NCBI GenBank assembly: GCA_002438605.1
Contig: DJPR01000011.1
Coordinates: forward strand, 1 to 64,000
Origin: Ruminococcus sp. UBA6407
GTDB lineage: Bacteria > Bacillota > Clostridia > Oscillospirales > Ruminococcaceae
Length of the DNA: 64,000 bases
Reading direction: 5' to 3'
This document shows positions 51,331 through 60,740 of the stretch, in pieces. A program made the translations under genes and the position numbers. Within the stretch, counting starts at the first letter, position 1. Each line of letters opens with the position of its first letter. Below the pieces are notes generated by a model. It was not told the DNA's origin. It saw nothing but the letters and a program-made list of their open reading frames with translations, and did not search any database.

Positions 51331-51428
51331 CTTTTCCTTAAATTTGTTTTATTTTTGATAAAAAATTTCAGAATTTTCAGTATAGTAACATTTATTTTCC
51401 TGAATTTATTGCTTTATGTATAATTTTA

Positions 51429-51457
51429 TTGCTATTTTTGCAAATGTGAGTTATACT
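51429..51457 (+). promoter_or_regulatory. spoVG: promoter region of spoVG
   Basis: TTGCTA, 17 bases, TATACT. Just downstream, AAAGGAGAG with GAAT 12 bases on (51461-51485) loosely fits a sigma-H promoter, as known for B. subtilis spoVG. The second is weak evidence. Confidence 0.5.
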
Positions 51458-51558
51458 AATAAAGGAGAGTTTATCCATTATGAATATTTTACTCATTTTA
51501 TGGTAAATATATCCATAGCAGCATCAAACTGTGAGTCATTAAACAAGGAGGTCATATT

Positions 51559-51852
51559 ATGGAGATCACAGATGTAAAAATCAGAAAAATTATGTCAGAG
51601 GGCAGGCTTAGAGCCGTTGTATCAGTAACACTGAGCGATATGATAGCAGTGCATGACATAAAGGTTGTTCAGGGTGATGAAAGACTGTTTGTGGCAATGC
51701 CAAGCAGAAAAGACGAAAACGGAGTTTTTCGTGATATAGTACACCCAATTTCACCTGCGGCAAGAAAGATGCTGGAGGAAAGTATTCTTGAAGCTTATGA
51801 AAGACAGCTTGCTATGCTTGAAGCAGAAGAAGCTGATAATGCGGAAGAATAA
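51559..51852 (+). CDS. spoVG: septation regulator SpoVG
   Basis: 97 residues, full length. MEITDVKIRKI, IAVHDIKVVQGDERLFVAMPSRK and the following DIVHPISPAAR are strongly conserved. A small DNA- and RNA-binding protein linked to sporulation septation and gene regulation. Own promoter and terminator; ribosome site AAGGAGG. Confidence 0.95.
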   Translation: MEITDVKIRKIMSEGRLRAVVSVTLSDMIAVHDIKVVQGDERLFVAMPSRKDENGVFRDIVHPISPAARKMLEESILEAYERQLAMLEAEEADNAEE

Positions 51853-51863
51853 ATTTCGCTTTT

Positions 51864-51895
51864 GACCTGCATTTTATAATGCAGGTCTTTTTTTA
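51864..51895 (+). terminator. terminator of spoVG
   Basis: GACCTGCAT / ATGCAGGTC around TTTATA, followed by seven T. Confidence 0.9.
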
Positions 51896-51900
51896 TCTTG

Positions 51901-51936
51901 CTGCAATACTGCACAAGCTTTATACGGTTCTGCCTT
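51901..51936. repeat. dispersed palindromic repeat, degenerate (copy 7)
   Basis: CTGCAATACTGCACAAG...TATACGGTTCTGCCTT keeps the family pattern with several mismatches. Between convergent spoVG and the Nudix gene. Confidence 0.45.
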
Positions 51937-52471
51937 AAATTCTTAAAATTCTTGCAGCCATGAGAATTGCAATCTTGGACTTTGCATCTTTTATCTCGTT
52001 ATTCATAACCATTTCAGCCGCTTTTGAAAGTGGTATTTTTATTACATCCAAAAATTCACCCTCATCGAGATTTTGTTTTTGATGTTCAAGCCCTCTTGCC
52101 ATATAAATATGAATTATTTCTGTATCATAAGCAGGTACAGGGTAAATTTCACCAAGATATGTGTATTCGGAGCAGGTACAGCCTGTTTCTTCAAGCAGCT
52201 CACGCTTTCCGCATTCACTGTGGCTCTCTCCATAATCGAGTTTTCCTGCCGGAATTTCTGTTGTTATTTCAGAAAACGGATAGCGGAACTGTTTTACAAG
52301 CAGAACTTCGTTTTCGTCTGTAACAGGTATAACACCTACTCCTCCTGGGTGGTGAAGCACATCACGTCTTGCAGTGGTTCCGTCCTCCAATTCTGCTATA
52401 TCTTTTGTTATTGTAAATATACAGCCGTCATAAGCAGGCTGACTTGACAAGGTTTTTTCATTCAAGTGCAT
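51935..52471 (-). CDS. Nudix hydrolase, ADP-ribose pyrophosphatase type
   Basis: 178 residues from ATG 52471. A complete Nudix box Gx5Ex7REUxEExGU (GKLDYGESHSECGKRELLEETG, residues ~75-96, written here with two extra residues for context omitted), preceded by ITTEIPA, the pattern of the ADP-ribose pyrophosphatase group. It probably splits ADP-ribose to AMP and ribose 5-phosphate. Its start overlaps the end of the YfhO gene. Confidence 0.88.
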   Translation of the reverse strand: MHLNEKTLSSQPAYDGCIFTITKDIAELEDGTTARRDVLHHPGGVGVIPVTDENEVLLVKQFRYPFSEITTEIPAGKLDYGESHSECGKRELLEETGCTCSEYTYLGEIYPVPAYDTEIIHIYMARGLEHQKQNLDEGEFLDVIKIPLSKAAEMVMNNEIKDAKSKIAILMAARILRI

Positions 52472-52473
52472 AA

Positions 52474-54936
52474 TCAATCGTTCTCCGTATCAATAATCTT
52501 ATTTTTCAGCATATCTGCATAATTGCTTGCTGCTGAAATTTTTTCTGTCGAATTATAGTCATAGAAATGCTTGTGATTTACTGTTGTATTTTTGCCTTTT
52601 TTTGTAATAAGAACAAGTATCAGCAGTCCTGCGGCACCAACAATGCTTATAATGAAACCGGTAAAAAGCCCCGGAGTTCTGTATTTAAAGGTTATTACGT
52701 TATCTCCTGCATCAGCCTTGACAGCCATAAACCCGTATGATACCTTTTCTACATCAACAGGCTTTCCGTTTACTTCTGCACTCCAGCCGCTGTTATATGG
52801 TACGCTGAAGAATACAAGACTCGGCTTTTCAAGTGAGATCTCTGATTTAAAGCTGTAGGAGTCATATTCAAATGAACTTGAAGCCATTGACTGCTTTTCA
52901 ATACAGTCGGATTCATAAGTGTTTTTGTTGAGTCCTATGAAAAGAGTTTCGTCTGTTTGAGTAAGAATGTCACTGTACTTTTCGACCTGCTCATCAGATA
53001 AAATAAGCGATTTAATCATAATGCGTTCACGCATGGATTCACTCAGCTTTTCTGCTCTGTCCTCAGTTATATAGGTATTATAAGCAAATCCCATAGGAAT
53101 ATAATGTTTATTTTCATAGATGTCAAAATAGTCATTGCTCTTAATGTATTTAAAGCCCGGAAGTTCTTTTTCTATTTCTGTTTCATTTTCATCGTCTGAA
53201 TTATCTGTATTGCTGTCATAATAATACTTTACTGAGAAAAGCCCACGCAAAGTATAGTGGCTTGTATCGGCTCTTGAAGCAACGTCACGCTGTACGCCTA
53301 TTTTATCATAAAATTCCATTATTGACGCTGAAACAACGCTCTGAAAAGCTCTCATTGACGGCAGTCCCCATGACATAGGGTAATTATCGTAATTTTCTGA
53401 CATATCAACACGGAAAAAGTTATCTTCGCTTACTTGTTCTGCAACTGAAGACTTACCCTTAATTGCACCGTTTATGAAGTTCTGTGCATCTGACGGAGCG
53501 TTGGCACCATAAATAAGTGTTGAAAGCAGACAAGCAATTGATGCAGTTATAGTCATGATAATTGTAAATTCTATAAAAGGTTTGCCGTTTTTCTTTTTAT
53601 GCTGAATGAAAATTAAGGCTGCAATACCTGCTGCGGCAATGAAAAGAGTAAGCAGGAAGTATCCGAAATCGTTTGCAAATTCAAAAAATTTGATTTTATC
53701 ATTTTTATCCTTGATCGGAAGAAGAGATATAATTCCGAATGCAGCAAGAAATCCTATGCATGTTTTGATTCCGAAAGTGAAGTCGATATCCTCATTATCG
53801 AGAATTTGTGCAGTCATCATTGCCATAATCAGTATCGGCATATAGTACCATCTTGCGTAATATGAACTGTTGAACATATAAAAACTGCAGTTCAGAATAG
53901 GAATAAATGCACACAAAATGCATACTAAAGTGAGCTTTGATGCCCAGTGCTTTCTTTTTGCGTGAATAAATGATATTACGCCTGCCATTGAGAACAGCGG
54001 CAGGTATCCTCCGATAGATGACCATTTGCCGTATTTTGAGTCGAACAGATTAGGTCTTGCGGGAACATCAGGAGGCATGAAGAATGATTGAATAATTCTT
54101 GGTATACGTGTTTTATCACCATAAATAACCATATCCTGACCGTAAAGACGTTCATTTACTCTGTAGTTTTCAAGGATTGCCAAAGCAGAAGGCAGAAGCA
54201 TAAATGCGGCAATCATAGTACCTAAAACTGCTTCTGCTGCAAGACCCCAAAACTTTTTCCATGTAATATGAAAATCAGGGCAGCGCAGACGAATGAGAAA
54301 ATAAATAATAAGGAAAATCGCCTGACCTGTAAAGAAAAAGTAGTTAATAATTGCCATTAAAGCAACAGAAAGTGCAAAAACACCCTTTCTGTTATTATTT
54401 ATGCGTTCTTCCATAGCAATAAGCATAAGAGGAAAGAATGCTGTAACGTCCTGAAAATGATTGAAAAAGATATTATAAATTTGAAAACCTGAAAAAGAGT
54501 ATAGCAGGCATCCGACCAATGCTGCGTTTTTGCTTCTGACAAATCTGCGGATAAAGCCATAGGATGTGAGTGCGGCAAATCCATGCTTCATTGCAAGCAG
54601 AAACGGCATTGAATAGGTGATAATTGCTTTCGGCAGGAGTGTTGATAACCAGAAAAACGGACTTCCTGCAAGATAAAATGAATAAGAACCAATAAAATCA
54701 GAGCCTAAATCGGTAAACCAGTTCCAACCCAGACTGCCGCTTCTTACTGCATTATTTGCAAGTGTATAGAAGTGGATTTGCTGTGAATTATAGTCACCGT
54801 AGTAAATGAAATATCCGCTGTCAGCAATCATAATTGGCAGGACTGAAAGAAGAAGTATTCCGAAACCAAGCAAAAAAGCCGCAAGGTATTTTTCTTTTTC
54901 ATTTCTTTCATATGTTAAAACAGTTCTTTTTGTCAT
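52474..54936 (-). CDS. YfhO family membrane glycosyltransferase
   Basis: 820 residues from ATG 54936 (GGAG nine bases before). About 12-14 membrane helices, with the N-terminal loop GDYNSQQIHFYTLANN, where the acidic residue is the presumed catalytic centre of this GT-C family. A large extracellular part (~490-760) precedes the last helix (~768-788). YfhO proteins glycosylate teichoic or lipoteichoic acid in Bacillus and relatives; the sugar here is unknown. Confidence 0.85.
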   Translation of the reverse strand: MTKRTVLTYERNEKEKYLAAFLLGFGILLLSVLPIMIADSGYFIYYGDYNSQQIHFYTLANNAVRSGSLGWNWFTDLGSDFIGSYSFYLAGSPFFWLSTLLPKAIITYSMPFLLAMKHGFAALTSYGFIRRFVRSKNAALVGCLLYSFSGFQIYNIFFNHFQDVTAFFPLMLIAMEERINNNRKGVFALSVALMAIINYFFFTGQAIFLIIYFLIRLRCPDFHITWKKFWGLAAEAVLGTMIAAFMLLPSALAILENYRVNERLYGQDMVIYGDKTRIPRIIQSFFMPPDVPARPNLFDSKYGKWSSIGGYLPLFSMAGVISFIHAKRKHWASKLTLVCILCAFIPILNCSFYMFNSSYYARWYYMPILIMAMMTAQILDNEDIDFTFGIKTCIGFLAAFGIISLLPIKDKNDKIKFFEFANDFGYFLLTLFIAAAGIAALIFIQHKKKNGKPFIEFTIIMTITASIACLLSTLIYGANAPSDAQNFINGAIKGKSSVAEQVSEDNFFRVDMSENYDNYPMSWGLPSMRAFQSVVSASIMEFYDKIGVQRDVASRADTSHYTLRGLFSVKYYYDSNTDNSDDENETEIEKELPGFKYIKSNDYFDIYENKHYIPMGFAYNTYITEDRAEKLSESMRERIMIKSLILSDEQVEKYSDILTQTDETLFIGLNKNTYESDCIEKQSMASSSFEYDSYSFKSEISLEKPSLVFFSVPYNSGWSAEVNGKPVDVEKVSYGFMAVKADAGDNVITFKYRTPGLFTGFIISIVGAAGLLILVLITKKGKNTTVNHKHFYDYNSTEKISAASNYADMLKNKIIDTEND

Positions 54937-55196
54937 AAATTGAAACTCCATTATATAAAAATTACTAACCTATATTATAACATATATAAAAAGGAAATCA
55001 AAGTCTTTTTTTAAAAAATGGGCATATAATTATTTTTTTCTGAAAATTTGAGGAAATTTGATTATAAACTATAGAAATTATATTTAAAATGTGATATAAT
55101 AACTAAAGGCAACACCGCAAAAAAGTCTTTTGACGTGATTTATGCGGTGTTGCCTTAACGATGTGTTTTCGCAAATGAAAGGAAAGCTTTAATTTT
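54937..55196. other. intergenic region between divergent yfhO-like and nifS-like genes
   Basis: 260 A/T-rich bases. On the plus strand TATAAT at ~55095 lies upstream of the repeat at 55105-55157 and the desulfurase gene; the -35 is poor. No other structure seen. Confidence 0.4.
55105..55157. repeat. dispersed palindromic repeat (copy 8)
   Basis: Perfect 14-base arms AAGGCAACACCGCA / TGCGGTGTTGCCTT around a 23-base loop, in the 5' leader of the desulfurase-thiI operon. Confidence 0.75.
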
Positions 55197-56333
55197 ATGA
55201 CTATATATCTTGATAATGCAGCCACAACCAAACCCTGCAAAGAAGCAGTGCAAAGCATAAATACTGCACTTACCGGGCTTTACGGTAATCCGTCCTCACT
55301 TCACTCAATGGGACTTGCTGCACAGCTTGCTGTAGATGAAGCAAGGAAAAATATTGCTTTATCATTGGGCTGTCAGCAGGACTGCCTTTATTTTACATCA
55401 GGTGCAACTGAAAGTAATAATATTGCGGTAAGAGGTGCGGCAGCTGCATATGGAAAGAGAAAACCTAAAATAGTTACAACGGCAGTTGAACATGCGTCAA
55501 TAAGAGAAACAGTATCGGATATGGAAAGCAAAGGCTTTGAGGTTGTGAGAATTGCTCCCGATTCAAACGGAGAGATAAATCCGTCAGATGTTTTAAATGC
55601 AGTTGACGAGAATACCTGTCTGCTTTCAATGATGCTTGTTAATAATGAAAATGGATATATACTGCCTGTTGAAAAAACATTTAAAGCAGTAAAAAGACGA
55701 TACCCCGATATTGTAACGCACTGTGACTGTGTACAGGGTTTCATGAAACTGCCTGTTAAATGCAGTGAGCTTAATGCAGACCTTATTTCGTTGAGTGCAC
55801 ATAAAATACATGGAGCAAAAGGTGTCGGAGCATTATACATAAAAAAAAGTATAAGAGTTATTCCGATAATTACAGGAGGAAAGCAGGAAAAAGGAATACG
55901 TTCGGGAACTGAACCTGTACCTTTGATTTTAGGATTTGGTGCGGCAGTTAAAAAATATGCTGACTCAATTTCCGAAAGGTATGAAAGAGCATCGGAGCTT
56001 AAAAAATATCTTCTTGATACAATTATTAATATTGATGGAATAACCGTTAATTCCGGAGAGAATTGTTCTCCGTATATAATCAATTTATCGGTTGAGGGAA
56101 TACGTTCGGAAATAATGCTGCATTTTCTGGAAGAAAAGGGCATTTATATTTCAAGCGGTTCAGCATGTTCAAAGGGTGCAAAAAGCGGAGTACTGGAGCT
56201 TTTTGGAGTAAAATCCAAAGCGGCGGACAGTGCGGTAAGAGTCAGTATAAGTACTGAAACCACAAAAGAGGAGCTTGAAACTTTTGTTGAAGCCATAAAA
56301 GAAGCACAGCTTAAAATTATGAAAACAAAATAA
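55197..56333 (+). CDS. cysteine desulfurase (NifS/IscS type)
   Basis: 378 residues. IYLDNAATTKP at the N-terminus, FTSGATESNN, PLP Lys in SLSAHKIHGAKG (residue ~203) and the catalytic Cys in SSGSACSKGAKS (residue ~325). It takes sulfur from cysteine; directly upstream of thiI, as NifZ is in B. subtilis, it probably supplies sulfur for 4-thiouridine in tRNA. Confidence 0.92.
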   Translation: MTIYLDNAATTKPCKEAVQSINTALTGLYGNPSSLHSMGLAAQLAVDEARKNIALSLGCQQDCLYFTSGATESNNIAVRGAAAAYGKRKPKIVTTAVEHASIRETVSDMESKGFEVVRIAPDSNGEINPSDVLNAVDENTCLLSMMLVNNENGYILPVEKTFKAVKRRYPDIVTHCDCVQGFMKLPVKCSELNADLISLSAHKIHGAKGVGALYIKKSIRVIPIITGGKQEKGIRSGTEPVPLILGFGAAVKKYADSISERYERASELKKYLLDTIINIDGITVNSGENCSPYIINLSVEGIRSEIMLHFLEEKGIYISSGSACSKGAKSGVLELFGVKSKAADSAVRVSISTETTKEELETFVEAIKEAQLKIMKTK

Positions 56334-56358
56334 CACGATAAGTTCGAAAGGATATAAA

Positions 56359-57537
56359 ATGAAGGAAATCATACTTGTAAAATACGGCGAAATAGCATTA
56401 AAGGGACTTAATAAAAACACTTTTGAGGATATAATGGTAAAAAATATTAAAAGACGTTTAAAAAAGCTTGGAAAATTTAATTATTCCAGAGCACAGTCAA
56501 CACTTTACATAGAACCTGCTGATGAATCAGCAGATATTAACGGTGCGGTTGAAAGAATAAAAAAGGTTTTTGGTGTGGCGGCACTTTGCAGAGCTTGTAC
56601 CTGTGAAAAGAATTTTGACGATATATGTGAAAAAAGTGTAAGCTATCTTGAAGATATTCTTCCTTATGCAAAAACATTTAAGGTAACAGCAAAACGTGCT
56701 GACAAGGCTTTTCCTATGAAGTCGCCTGAAATCTGCATGGAGCTCGGCGGCTTTTTGCTTGAAAAGTATCCTAATCTTAAAGTAGACGTTAAAAATCCTG
56801 AGGTTACGGTAACAGTTGAAATCAGAGATACAAATGCATATATTCATGCAGAGAATATAAAAGGTGCAGGCGGACTTCCTGTCGGAAGCAGCGGAAAAGC
56901 GATGCTCCTTTTATCAGGAGGAATAGACAGTCCTGTGGCAGGATATATGATGGCAAAAAGGGGTATTCATATTTCTGCGATTCATTATGTAAGTCCTCCG
57001 TATACTTCTGAGCGTGCAAGATTGAAGGTAGAGACACTTTGCCAGAAGCTTACGGATTACTGCGGCAGCATAGCATTTTTCTGTGTTCCGTTTACGGAGC
57101 TTCAGGAAGAAATTAAGCGTAACTGTCCTGAAGAATTTTTTACAATTATAATGAGAAGGCTTATGATGGAAATAGCACAGCGTATTGCAGCTAAAGATGA
57201 CTGCCTTGCACTTATTACGGGCGAGAGCGTAGGACAGGTTGCAAGTCAGACAATGTCGGCAATAGGCTGTACGGACGCAGTTTGTAAAATTCCTGTTTTC
57301 AGACCTCTTATCGGCATGGATAAAACGGAAATTGTTGAAATTTCACGAAAAATTGATACATTTGAAACTTCCACACTTCCATATGAGGACTGCTGTACTG
57401 TATTTACACCTCGTCATCCAAAGGTAAGACCATTGTTGGAAGATGTCGAAAAAGCTCAGAACAGCTTTGATTTCGAGCCTTTGATCCAAAAGGCAGTTGA
57501 GGGTACGGAATTGAAGATCTTTCATTTGGATGAATAA
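56359..57537 (+). CDS. thiI: tRNA 4-thiouridine synthase ThiI
   Basis: 392 residues: NFLD and THUMP domains (~1-165), then a PP-loop ATPase with LLSGGIDSPVAGYMMAKRG (residues ~179-197). No C-terminal rhodanese domain, so it makes s4U in tRNA using sulfur from the neighbouring desulfurase, as the short form does in Firmicutes. Conserved Cys in EDCCTVF (residue ~345) may carry the sulfur. Confidence 0.92.
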   Translation: MKEIILVKYGEIALKGLNKNTFEDIMVKNIKRRLKKLGKFNYSRAQSTLYIEPADESADINGAVERIKKVFGVAALCRACTCEKNFDDICEKSVSYLEDILPYAKTFKVTAKRADKAFPMKSPEICMELGGFLLEKYPNLKVDVKNPEVTVTVEIRDTNAYIHAENIKGAGGLPVGSSGKAMLLLSGGIDSPVAGYMMAKRGIHISAIHYVSPPYTSERARLKVETLCQKLTDYCGSIAFFCVPFTELQEEIKRNCPEEFFTIIMRRLMMEIAQRIAAKDDCLALITGESVGQVASQTMSAIGCTDAVCKIPVFRPLIGMDKTEIVEISRKIDTFETSTLPYEDCCTVFTPRHPKVRPLLEDVEKAQNSFDFEPLIQKAVEGTELKIFHLDE

Positions 57538-57573
57538 AAAATAATTAATTATTTGACAAATAGAATGCTGTAA

Positions 57574-57593
57574 GGCAATATCTTTGTATAAGT
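57574..57593. repeat. half-copy of the dispersed repeat (copy 9)
   Basis: TAAGGCAATATCTTTGTATA resembles one arm of the family; no second arm follows. Upstream of cinA. Confidence 0.3.
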
Positions 57594-57619
57594 TGAATGA
57601 AAGTTAATGCGGAGGATAT

Positions 57620-58153
57620 ATGGTTAATCGTTTAATATCTGAATGTACATCTGAAAAACTTGACAAACTGGCTGAAAATGTTGTACAATTATTAAAGCTA
57701 GGAAAGTATACGCTGTCAACAGCAGAAAGTTGTACAGGCGGACTCCTTTCTGAGCTTATTACATCTGTTCCGGGTGCGTCTGCTGTTTTTGAAACAGGCG
57801 TATGCACATATTCCAACAGAATGAAAGAGAAAATTTTAAATGTTCCGCATTCTGTGCTTGAACAGTACGGTGCGGTCAGCAGTCAGACAGCTCTTGCTAT
57901 GGTTAAAGGACTCAGAGAGCTTTCAGGTGCGGATATCTGTATCTCTGTAACCGGAATTGCAGGGCCTGACGGCGGGACAGCCGAAAAGCCCGTGGGTACT
58001 GTCTGGATTGGATTTTCAGCTTTCGGCAGGGAGTTTGCACGACTTCCGAAATTGTGGGAATTACAGAATAAAAGCAGAAGTAATATACGAATGGCTGCGG
58101 CAGCCTATGCTTTTGGAGTTATTGAGGAGATGCTTTCGGAGGAAGTTCAATGA
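57620..58153 (+). CDS. CinA family nicotinamide-nucleotide amidase
   Basis: 177 residues, the C-terminal (PncC) domain alone: TAESCTGGLLSELITSVPGAS (residues ~35-55) and VTGIAGPDGGTAEKPVGTVWIG (residues ~111-132). It deamidates nicotinamide mononucleotide in NAD recycling. Four-base overlap with the downstream sortase gene. Confidence 0.88.
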   Translation: MVNRLISECTSEKLDKLAENVVQLLKLGKYTLSTAESCTGGLLSELITSVPGASAVFETGVCTYSNRMKEKILNVPHSVLEQYGAVSSQTALAMVKGLRELSGADICISVTGIAGPDGGTAEKPVGTVWIGFSAFGREFARLPKLWELQNKSRSNIRMAAAAYAFGVIEEMLSEEVQ

Positions 58154-59622
58154 ATGAAAACGAACTGAAAAACGTCAGTGTTGAAAATAATTCTTATCAG
58201 AAATCTTCAAAAGCTGAAAAAATTCTGGCTATAAAGCGTGCCCTGCAAACTGGGAATATGAACGCAGAGGAAAGACTTTCAGATATTATTTCTGATACCG
58301 CTCCGAATGACAGTGATGATTGTATTGGTGACGAGCAGACCTTTGAAAATGAATGGGAAAGAGAAATAGCTGAAAGAATTGCACGAAGGTCTAATCAGAA
58401 TAAGGACAGTAAAATTCTGCTGAATGATATTTTGTCAGAAAATCTGCCTGTTGAGAATAAGAAAATCAAGCCGATCAGCCATGAAAACTTTGAAACTGCA
58501 AAAGAAAATCCATTTGATTTTCAAAAAAACATGCAGGAATCAGGCAAGACTGTTTCTGATAATACATCAGCTGCTGAACTGCCGAATACCGCTGAGTCGG
58601 AAAAGCAGGAAGAAATACCCGTAAAAAAGAAGAAGGGCATTAAAAAGTTTTTCATTGACCTTTTGCCGCATAAAAAAGATACGCTGAAAGAACGGATAAG
58701 AAAAATTGTTTTTCTTGGTGCAGTCGCTGCATTCTTTATCTGCGGTTATATTGTTCTGGATTATTACATTGATAATGCACATACAAAGCATGTTTACGAG
58801 GACCTCATGGAGAGTTACTCTGAAATATCAGAATATGAGCCACAGACAGAGCCTGATGCTGATGAAGAATATTGGCCTCTTTTAGAGGGGGCTGAGGCAT
58901 TGCTGAAAGTAAATTCTGATGTTGTGGGAGTAATAAATATTCCTGATACCGATATTTTCTACCCTGTACTTCAGGCTGATAATAACGATAAGTATCTTGA
59001 CCGTAATATTGCAGGAGAAGAGGCAAAAGCCGGTGCAATATTTATGGATTACCGAAATTATTTTGATCGTGTAGTTGACGGGCATCTAGAAAATGATAAT
59101 TCACAGAACCTTATAATATATGGTCATAATATGGCAAACGGAATGATGTTCGGCAATCTGAAAAATTATAAAAATTATTACTATTTTTACGGCGAGCATC
59201 CTATTATTGAGCTTAATTCAAATTATAAGCGATATAAATACAAAATATTTTCATTTTTTATTGCTGATGCTGATGATAAAACGGATACTCGGTATGAGTA
59301 TTGGAATAAACTTGACTTCGATGATGCGGAAGATTTTTATTCTTTTGTGAACGAAGCAAAACGCAGAACGATACGTCTTAATGATGTTGATGTTAAATAT
59401 GGGGATCAGCTTCTGACTCTCTCTACATGTGACAGTATTTTCGGACAGGGTGAGGGCGGAAGATTTGTAGTAATGGCGAGAATGGTCAGAGATGGTGAGG
59501 ATTTGTATGAAGGAACTCAGGAAAGCAAAGAAAATCCTAACATAAAATGGCCAAGTCTGTACTATAAATATAATGGAAACGCTAAATATGATCCGGATGC
59601 AGAATTTGTTCCTTATGGTTGA
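58150..59622 (+). CDS. class B sortase with long cytoplasmic N-terminus
   Basis: 490 residues. An unusual acidic cytoplasmic part (1-~185) precedes a membrane helix (~187-206) and a sortase domain with His326 (YGHNM), Cys427 (LSTC) and Arg438 (RFVVMARM). Sortases join secreted proteins to the wall or to each other. No substrate with a sorting signal is encoded nearby. A second class B sortase follows after 15 bases. Confidence 0.88.
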   Translation: MNENELKNVSVENNSYQKSSKAEKILAIKRALQTGNMNAEERLSDIISDTAPNDSDDCIGDEQTFENEWEREIAERIARRSNQNKDSKILLNDILSENLPVENKKIKPISHENFETAKENPFDFQKNMQESGKTVSDNTSAAELPNTAESEKQEEIPVKKKKGIKKFFIDLLPHKKDTLKERIRKIVFLGAVAAFFICGYIVLDYYIDNAHTKHVYEDLMESYSEISEYEPQTEPDADEEYWPLLEGAEALLKVNSDVVGVINIPDTDIFYPVLQADNNDKYLDRNIAGEEAKAGAIFMDYRNYFDRVVDGHLENDNSQNLIIYGHNMANGMMFGNLKNYKNYYYFYGEHPIIELNSNYKRYKYKIFSFFIADADDKTDTRYEYWNKLDFDDAEDFYSFVNEAKRRTIRLNDVDVKYGDQLLTLSTCDSIFGQGEGGRFVVMARMVRDGEDLYEGTQESKENPNIKWPSLYYKYNGNAKYDPDAEFVPYG

Positions 59623-59637
59623 TTCAAGAGGTAAGCA

Positions 59638-60588
59638 ATGAATAAAAAATATAAGATTATTACAGCATCAGTTTCTATAGCTTTGGCTGTAGGCGGCGGT
59701 GCTTTAGCAATCTCACTTAATAGGGACACCGAAAAGGTTCCTTCTGTCAGCTTTGAAAGCAAAGCAGAACTTGAAGCTGATGAACCTTTTGGCGAACTCC
59801 CTGAAAATTGGTGGGAATCATATAATTACGTCAGTTCTTCTCAAGGGAAAAGCGGACGTGCAGAAAAAATGTTACAGCAAAATCAGGATATAATCGGTTG
59901 GATTAAAATTAATAATACTCCGATTGACTATCCGGTGGTTCTTGATCCGTATCCGATCGGAACTCCCGAAAACAGTGAAGTTGAACCTAATGATTACTAT
60001 TTATACCGTGATATTGACGGCAGTGAGAGCAGGGCAGGTTCATTGTTTATGGATTATCGTGATGTATTTGGTTTCAGTGAAACCCAACAATCAGATAATC
60101 TGGTTATTTATGGTCATAATATGGCTAATAATACTGCTTTTGGTTCATTAGTGAAATACTGGCAGAATTACAGCTTTTATGATGAGAGTCCTATAATTGA
60201 GCTGAGCTCAAATTATAAGGATTATCAATATATTATCTTCGGGTATATCATTACAAGCGGAAGCTATGATGATACTGATTTCCACTATTGGAATATGGAG
60301 GATTTTAAATCCGAAGAAGATTTCAACTTTTTTGTTGATAGAATTCAAAGCAAATCCATGGTCGATACAGGCGTTGATGTCAAATACGGCGATAAGCTGC
60401 TCACACTGTCTACCTGCTATCAAAGCGAGGCGGATCTGAGATTCATCGTTGTTGCAAGACGTCTTAGAGAGCATGAAACAGCTATGGATAAAATCGACAG
60501 AACGGAGGCTTATCTAGATAAAAAAAGACAGGAAGAAGCGTCTTTGGCAGCGGCTGAAGCAGAGGCCGCAAACAAAGCTGCGCAATAA
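59638..60588 (+). CDS. class B sortase
   Basis: 316 residues: N-terminal helix (~7-26), catalytic His160 (YGHNM), Cys260 (LSTC) and Arg268 (RFIVVAR), then an Ala/Glu-rich C-terminal tail (~285-316). Clearly related to the preceding sortase (shared MDYR, YGHNMAN and KYGDKLLTLSTC), which suggests a tandem duplication. Confidence 0.9.
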   Translation: MNKKYKIITASVSIALAVGGGALAISLNRDTEKVPSVSFESKAELEADEPFGELPENWWESYNYVSSSQGKSGRAEKMLQQNQDIIGWIKINNTPIDYPVVLDPYPIGTPENSEVEPNDYYLYRDIDGSESRAGSLFMDYRDVFGFSETQQSDNLVIYGHNMANNTAFGSLVKYWQNYSFYDESPIIELSSNYKDYQYIIFGYIITSGSYDDTDFHYWNMEDFKSEEDFNFFVDRIQSKSMVDTGVDVKYGDKLLTLSTCYQSEADLRFIVVARRLREHETAMDKIDRTEAYLDKKRQEEASLAAAEAEAANKAAQ

Positions 60589-60602
60589 CCTAAAGTCTTC
60601 GA

Positions 60603-60724
60603 AGACCAATTAGAGTCTTCAGACAAAAATTCAGACTCTGTGGTCTTTAATATCAGAACAACAGGGAACAACAGGACGTCTCTCTTTTGGAAATTCCAAA
60701 AGAAATAAAACCGATCAAAATCGG
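60603..60724 (+). promoter_or_regulatory. leader with three inverted repeats before the SpoIID-domain gene
   Basis: Within 122 bases: AGACCAATTAGAGTCT with AGACTCTGTGGTCT (60603-60646), CTTTTGGAAATTCCAAAAG (60684-60702) and CCGATCAAAATCGG (60711-60724). No T run follows any of them. The last lies just before the ribosome site GGAG. A structured mRNA leader is likely; ligand or protein unknown. Confidence 0.4.
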
Positions 60725-60740
60725 CGAGATGGAGTAATTT

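Noticed and set aside
55388-56143. 251-codon open frame on the minus strand
   Set aside because: Antisense to the NifS-type desulfurase, composition of a shadow frame, no homology pattern.
34922-57593. CRISPR array
   Set aside because: The repeats are palindromic, irregularly spaced by kilobases and lack spacers of constant size.
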